This document shows positions 34,253 through 37,525 of a DNA stretch of 37,525 bases, piece after piece. Position 1 is the first letter of the stretch; every line of letters starts with the position of its first letter. Both the position numbers and the translations under genes were made by a program. Origin of the DNA: Gammaproteobacteria bacterium (GTDB taxonomy: Bacteria; Pseudomonadota; Gammaproteobacteria; GCA-002705445; GCA-002716945); NCBI GenBank assembly GCA_018670435.1, contig JABHRC010000019.1, forward strand, positions 1 through 37,525, in the 5' to 3' direction. The notes under the pieces were generated by a model. The model did no database searches, had not been told where the DNA came from, and worked only from the letters and a program-made list of their open reading frames with translations.

Positions 34253-35561
34253 TATTGCTGCCAACCATTAGTTTTTCTATTGCCTTGATAGATTTTGGTA
34301 CATTTGATGTCAAGATCTCAGGTCCTTTCTTTGTTATTAATATATCATCTTCAATTCTTATTCCGATGTTATGAAATTTCTTGCTCACAGATTTGTGTGC
34401 TCTTATATATAGTCCTGGTTCTACAGTAAAAATCATTCCAGCCTTAAGTTTAACTGGCTCATTATCTTCTTTATATTCTGATGGGTCATGTACATCTAGT
34501 CCTAGCCAATGCCCAGTATTATGCATGTAAAACTTCTTATATAGCTCTTCATCCATTGCTTGCTTATAGCTCTTGTTAATCAAACCAAGCTCAATGAGTC
34601 CTTTACAAATAATCTTAACGGCGATTAAGTGTATATTCTGTAGAGTATTACCTATCACGCATGCCTCTATTGCTTTTTCCTGAGCTTTAAGCACAATGTT
34701 GTATAAAAGTTTTTGATATCTGTTATATCTACCATTAATTGGAATAGTTCTAGTTATATCAGATGCATAATTTTTATACTCACAAGCAGCATCAGTTAGT
34801 AAAAGGTCACCATTTTGGAGGGTAGACGAATTTTCTATATAATGAAGTACGCATGCATTTTTACCAGAAGCAACAATAGATGTGTAAGCTTCTAATGCAT
34901 TGTTAACATTAAAATTATAAATAAGTAATGCTTCCAACTCTTTTTCTGTCAACCCTGGTTTACATTTTTTAATCATTGCGATATGAGCCTCAGAAGATAT
35001 CTTGCCTGCCGCACGAATAAGCTCTATCTCATGCTTGTCCTTTATTAGTCTTAGCTTATGTAGTATTTTTTTTAATGAAAAGAACTCTGATGGAAGTTCA
35101 ATACCTGATCTATATCTTTGCTCGAGTTTGTCGAGGCATTTATTAAAAATTAATTTACTTACATTATCATGATCCCAACTATGATAGACAGATTTTATAT
35201 TTTCAAGATAAGAGATAAGATATTTTTCAAAATCCTCTTGGTAATCACATTTATCAAATCCATGAAGATTTTTAATTTTGACTGAGCTAGGCAAAGAACC
35301 AGTCCATACCTCATCATGTTTATTGGGTTTTTTTGTGAAAAAATGTGTAGTCAACTTCTTCTTTTTCTTTAATATTACGAGTATTGCTGACGGATTATCA
35401 TACCCTGTTAAATAATAAAAATTACTAGATTGTCTATATCTATATGTAGAGTCATTGTTTCTAATTTTTTTAGGAGCAGACTCAATTATAGCTATAGAAT
35501 TATCATTCATTAGCCTAAAAAGTTTCTTTATCCTCTTTTTAAACATAGTTTTATTGATCAT
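34245..35561 (-). CDS. pepP: Xaa-Pro aminopeptidase (aminopeptidase P)
   Basis: A di-metal peptidase that removes N-terminal residues preceding proline. The 438-residue, full-length protein has an N-terminal domain with SSNFYYLTGYDNPSA and a C-terminal pita-bread domain. The metal ligands are visible: D in LLTDAACEYKNYASDITRT (both aspartates), H in HNTGHWLGLDVHD, E in TVEPGLYIR and E in GIRIEDDILIT. It overlaps ygfB by 11 bases. The ygfB–pepP–ubiH order is the standard gammaproteobacterial one. Confidence 0.96.
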   Translation of the reverse strand: MINKTMFKKRIKKLFRLMNDNSIAIIESAPKKIRNNDSTYRYRQSSNFYYLTGYDNPSAILVILKKKKKLTTHFFTKKPNKHDEVWTGSLPSSVKIKNLHGFDKCDYQEDFEKYLISYLENIKSVYHSWDHDNVSKLIFNKCLDKLEQRYRSGIELPSEFFSLKKILHKLRLIKDKHEIELIRAAGKISSEAHIAMIKKCKPGLTEKELEALLIYNFNVNNALEAYTSIVASGKNACVLHYIENSSTLQNGDLLLTDAACEYKNYASDITRTIPINGRYNRYQKLLYNIVLKAQEKAIEACVIGNTLQNIHLIAVKIICKGLIELGLINKSYKQAMDEELYKKFYMHNTGHWLGLDVHDPSEYKEDNEPVKLKAGMIFTVEPGLYIRAHKSVSKKFHNIGIRIEDDILITKKGPEILTSNVPKSIKAIEKLMVGSNSE

Positions 35562-36093
35562 TTTGACTACTACCCTCCTTAGATACAGAATATATATGAC
35601 TTACAGCAGACAAAACATAAGCACTAATTTCTTGATAATATTTATCAATATCATCTGTATCATTAATATCATAATTATGACCAACTTTGCTAATTTCAGT
35701 TAAATCATGCAAAATTTCTTGATAATCCAAGGTATTTTTTAATAGCTTCTTTTGAATGAGGAAGTTAATGCTAAGTATGAAACTTTTAGACCATTCACCT
35801 AGGGCCATAAGTTTAAATTGAAAGTCATCCTCATCATTGAACGGAAAAATAGGTAGTCCATTATCAACAGACTGTTTGATGAACACTATGTTATCCGTCA
35901 CTATTTTATAGTCTGGCTGATTTTTTTCAGGTTTTGATACATCAGAAAAAAACATCTCAAGTGCAGGGTAATAACTATCTATAGGTTTATTACTGACAGC
36001 AAAACCTGTTAGGTAGCCACAAACTTCATTAATAGAGAAGGGGCTATCAATTCTTGATATAAATGTATTTAACTTAATTTGTAATAAATCCAT
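35551..36093 (-). CDS. YgfB/YecA-type UPF0149 protein
   Basis: A helical protein of the UPF0149 family encoded upstream of pepP in most gammaproteobacteria. In E. coli the gene is ygfB; in Pseudomonas it has been linked to regulation of envelope genes, which I cannot extend here. The 180 residues include INEVCGYLTGFAVSNKP (about 22-38), PFNDEDDFQFKLMALGEWSK, and a C-terminal EILHDLTEISKVGHNYD segment, all family-like. It is divergent from the coiled-coil/zapA genes across 86 bases holding an ATTATAAT palindrome. Confidence 0.9.
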   Translation of the reverse strand: MDLLQIKLNTFISRIDSPFSINEVCGYLTGFAVSNKPIDSYYPALEMFFSDVSKPEKNQPDYKIVTDNIVFIKQSVDNGLPIFPFNDEDDFQFKLMALGEWSKSFILSINFLIQKKLLKNTLDYQEILHDLTEISKVGHNYDINDTDDIDKYYQEISAYVLSAVSHIYSVSKEGSSQNDQ

Positions 36094-36136
36094 AGTTTCT
36101 TTCTCATTAGTTAGCTAGAATAATCATTATAGAAAC

Positions 36137-36144
36137 ATTATAAT
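36137..36144. promoter_or_regulatory. Palindromic -10 candidate between ygfB and the zapA operon
   Basis: ATTATAAT gives TATAAT rightward (36139-36144, 36 bases before the coiled-coil gene) and leftward (36142-36137). A further leftward TATAAT lies at 36131-36126. No clear -35 is seen. Confidence 0.4.
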
Positions 36145-36179
36145 ATATGTCTGTAAATAAATGATTTTAAAATAACATT

Positions 36180-36386
36180 ATGTCCAGAATAAGTGAACAA
36201 CTAGAAAGTCTTAAATTATCGATTGGTGTTGTAAAAGAGAAAATGCAAAAAATCAAGATTGAGAATACACTCTTGCAAAAGCAACAAACTATTCTTGTAA
36301 CAGAGAAATCCGAATTAATAAAAAAAAATGAGTTAGCAAAAGAAGAAATTGAAGCTATATTAGAAAGAATTAGAAATATTGGATAA
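36180..36386 (+). CDS. Small coiled-coil protein upstream of zapA (TIGR02449-like)
   Basis: A 68-residue protein that is almost entirely a coiled coil: heptad-like Leu/Ile/Val spacing from EQLESLKLSIGVVKEKMQKI through ENTLLQKQQTILVTEKSELI to IEAILERIRNIG. It resembles the short ZapB-like proteins (TIGR02449) that precede zapA in pseudomonads and relatives, including the ENxLLxxQ pattern. A role in Z-ring organisation with ZapA is a reasonable inference from position. It ends two bases before the zapA ATG. No Shine-Dalgarno sequence is visible. Confidence 0.8.
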   Translation: MSRISEQLESLKLSIGVVKEKMQKIKIENTLLQKQQTILVTEKSELIKKNELAKEEIEAILERIRNIG

Positions 36387-36388
36387 TT

Positions 36389-36679
36389 ATGGAACAAGAG
36401 CAAATAACAGTAATAATTCAAGATCAAGAATACAAAATTAAGTGTGAAGCAGACCAGGTAGAGCTACTTCAGAAATCTGCAATGTACTTAGATATAAGAA
36501 TGGGTGAAGTAAAAACATTATCGCCCGGGATGGCTAAAGAAAAAATAGCTGTTATGTCAGCATTGAATATAGTCAGCAAATATCTAGATCAAGAAGAGCA
36601 AGTAAAAGAATACTCTCAAGCATGCGATGAAATTACAATTATGTCTGATTCATTGAGAGAATATGGACAAGATAAATGA
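36389..36679 (+). CDS. zapA: Cell division protein ZapA
   Basis: Binds and cross-links FtsZ filaments. The 96-residue protein has the N-terminal globular part with VTVIIQDQEYKIKCE-like strands and LLQKSAMYLDIRMGEVK. It is followed by a helix with KEKIAVMSALNIVSKYLDQE leading into a coiled-coil C-terminus. Length is that of ZapA. It follows the coiled-coil gene by two bases and overlaps the EVE-domain gene by four (ATGA). In many gammaproteobacteria the 6S RNA gene lies right after zapA; here there is no space for it. Confidence 0.9.
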   Translation: MEQEQITVIIQDQEYKIKCEADQVELLQKSAMYLDIRMGEVKTLSPGMAKEKIAVMSALNIVSKYLDQEEQVKEYSQACDEITIMSDSLREYGQDK

Positions 36680-37131
36680 AATATTGGCTCATGAAAAATG
36701 AACCTGATGATTATAGTATTGATGACTTAAAAAAAGATAAAACTGAACCTTGGGATGGTATAAGAAATTATCAAGTTAGGAATATGATTAGAGATGATAT
36801 GAGCATAGGAGATATTGCCTTTTATTATCATTCTAATTGTGATATTCCAGGAATATATGGTCTCATGACTATTAATTCAAAAGCCTATCCAGACCACACA
36901 GCTTTTGATAAGAAGGCAAAATATTATGACATTAAAAGTGATAAAAAAAAGCCAACATGGTTGATGGTTGATGTTAAATATAAAAGAAAACTCAAAAATC
37001 CTATAACACTAAAAGAACTAAAAAGTGAAAAAAAGCTATCCAATATGAAAGTGGTTCAAAAAGGCAATCGCTTATCAATAACAGAAGTAGAAAAAAAAGA
37101 TTGGGAGTATATTTTATCTCTAGAAAAATAA
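36676..37131 (+). CDS. EVE-domain protein (COG2947, THYN1-like)
   Basis: A 151-residue single EVE domain, related to PUA-like folds that bind modified bases in DNA or RNA. Family motifs are YWLMKNEPDDYSIDDL (3-18), the binding-pocket region WDGIRNYQVRNMIRDDM, GDIAFYYHSNCDIPGIYG, and PTWLMVDVKYKRKL towards the C-terminus. The actual ligand of this housekeeping branch is not settled to my knowledge. Overlap with zapA implies coupled translation. It is not next to restriction or defence genes, which argues against a role in modified-DNA restriction here. Confidence 0.9.
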   Translation: MKYWLMKNEPDDYSIDDLKKDKTEPWDGIRNYQVRNMIRDDMSIGDIAFYYHSNCDIPGIYGLMTINSKAYPDHTAFDKKAKYYDIKSDKKKPTWLMVDVKYKRKLKNPITLKELKSEKKLSNMKVVQKGNRLSITEVEKKDWEYILSLEK

Positions 37132-37240
37132 TTTAGAGGTAAAATAATAATTATTTGAATAAGAAACCAAAAAATAATTAAAAAAAAGATAAATAGTTAT
37201 AAAAAAAACAAATTATTATTAAAAACATTGAAAATAAAAC

Positions 37241-37269
37241 TTGTAATATGATTTTTATGTAAATAAACT
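37241..37269 (+). promoter_or_regulatory. Probable promoter of the histone-like gene
   Basis: TTGTAA (37241-37246), a 17-base spacer and TAAACT (37264-37269) lie 34 bases before the ATG at 37304. They sit in a 172-base gap (37132-37303) that is otherwise extremely A-rich and shows no ORF, hairpin terminator or RNA gene. The run of A-tracts may bend the DNA. Confidence 0.4.
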
Positions 37270-37303
37270 AAAAATAACCACCAACACTGCGGAGGAAACA
37301 GTC

Positions 37304-37525
37304 ATGGTAGCAAAGAAAAAAGCAAAGGTTGCTAAGAGAAAAACTAAAGTAACCAAAAAGAAAGCATCTAAGAAAAAAGTTGCTAAAAAGAAAGTAACGA
37401 CAACACGTAAAAAAGCTGCTAAAAAGAAAGCTAAGAAGAAAGTAGCTAAGAAAAAAGTAACTAAGAAAAAGGCTAAGAAGAAAGTAACTAAGAAAAAGGC
37501 TAAGAAGAAAGTAGCTAAAAAGAAG
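37304..37525 (+). CDS. Lysine-rich histone H1-like protein (partial, runs off the window)
   Basis: An open frame from ATG 37304 to the window end, 74 codons without a stop. A strong GGAGG lies 8 bases upstream. The product begins MVAKKKAKVAKRKTKVTKKK and is built from only seven amino acids (M, V, A, K, R, T, S), with 42 lysines among 74 residues. Pentads of the form [A/T/V]KKKV or AKKK repeat throughout. It resembles the C-terminal tails of eukaryotic H1 and the AlgP/Hc-like bacterial DNA-binding proteins. A nucleoid-compacting or DNA/RNA-binding role is an inference from composition. The C-terminus is not in the window. Confidence 0.88.
   Translation, partial: MVAKKKAKVAKRKTKVTKKKASKKKVAKKKVTTTRKKAAKKKAKKKVAKKKVTKKKAKKKVTKKKAKKKVAKKK
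37472..37525 (+). repeat. 27-bp tandem repeat within the histone-like gene
   Basis: Two consecutive nine-codon units encoding AKKKVTKKK and AKKKVAKKK begin at 37472 and 37499, and a related 14-codon block precedes them (37430-37471). The units keep the GCTAAGAAGAAAGTA core nearly unchanged at DNA level, which suggests recent expansion or slippage. The array continues past the window end. Confidence 0.75.

Noticed and set aside
37132-37303. 6S RNA or other structured RNA downstream of the EVE gene
   Set aside because: The sequence is almost all A and T with A-tracts; I cannot draw a long GC-supported stem. Only a promoter and ribosome site are supported.
1-37525. CRISPR arrays, insertion sequences, prophage or attachment site at the tRNA
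   Set aside because: No regularly spaced repeats, transposase or integrase motifs, or duplicated tRNA 3' end were found; all genes fit a core gammaproteobacterial set.
37430-37525. Lysine-rich frame as a low-complexity artefact
   Set aside because: A perfect GGAGG at 8-base spacing, an ATG, a promoter candidate and consistent use of AAG/AAA, GCT and GTA codons support a real gene.

Overview
This is an AT-rich, very tightly packed chromosomal segment from a gammaproteobacterium. Evidence for the class is gene order: a dsbA–cytochrome c4–polA block divergent from a type II homoserine kinase, gmk–rpoZ–spoT, ubiE–ubiJ–ubiB, lgt–thyA–folA with apaG, and ygfB–pepP–ubiH–ubiI-like divergent from a coiled-coil gene plus zapA. 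Low GC, almost no intergenic space, overlapping stop/start codons and convergent genes with no terminator room suggest a streamlined, probably free-living aquatic lineage. I cannot assign a genus from sequence alone. I see no insertion sequence, phage gene, CRISPR array or other sign of recent transfer.

Layout. 1-4978: tRNA-Arg(CCG) facing folD, then (minus) dsbA, cytochrome c4 and polA. 5035-8899: homoserine kinase followed by the two membrane subunits of a TRAP transporter (plus), meeting the binding-protein gene (minus) stop to stop. 8919-17366: a long minus-strand run read as gmk, rpoZ, spoT, ubiE, ubiJ, ubiB, uvrD, ending in the TRAP binding protein. 17440-20775: an unknown 4-helix membrane protein, a small LETM1-like protein, apaG, and the dTMP/folate genes folA–thyA with lgt. 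20840-25555: a DUF255 thioredoxin-fold protein with a PlsC-type acyltransferase; then (minus) a 2Fe-2S ferredoxin, a MATE transporter and a 55-residue rubredoxin. 25621-27536: thiE–hemL. 27522-30989: a three-gene minus operon (serine–glyoxylate aminotransferase, hydroxypyruvate/glyoxylate reductase, glycerate kinase) converting glyoxylate plus serine to 2-phosphoglycerate. 31107-36093: a TauE/SafE permease, then ygfB–pepP–ubiH–divergent FAD hydroxylase. 36180-37525: coiled-coil protein, zapA, EVE-domain protein, and the start of a lysine-rich histone-H1-like protein that runs off the window.

How the genes fit together. Five genes (ubiE, ubiJ, ubiB, ubiH and a divergent paralogue) serve ubiquinone synthesis; cytochrome c4, ferredoxin and rubredoxin serve electron transfer. 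folD, folA, thyA and the serine–glyoxylate operon form a one-carbon/C2 theme. No single system here looks wholly new. The points most worth a second look are: the terminator-free convergent junctions; self-complementary ATTATAAT-type -10 elements in several divergent intergenic regions; the TRAP transporter split between two converging housekeeping operons; the ferredoxin leader with a tandem 14-bp repeat; a rubredoxin and MATE gene in one frame separated by one stop codon with a TTG restart; the acidic tail on RpoZ; the flavoprotein paralogue lacking canonical FAD-motif residues; and the seven-amino-acid-alphabet histone-like protein at the edge.

No gene-free stretch exceeds 300 bases. The longest gap is 37132-37303, extremely A/T-rich, holding a probable promoter for the histone-like gene.
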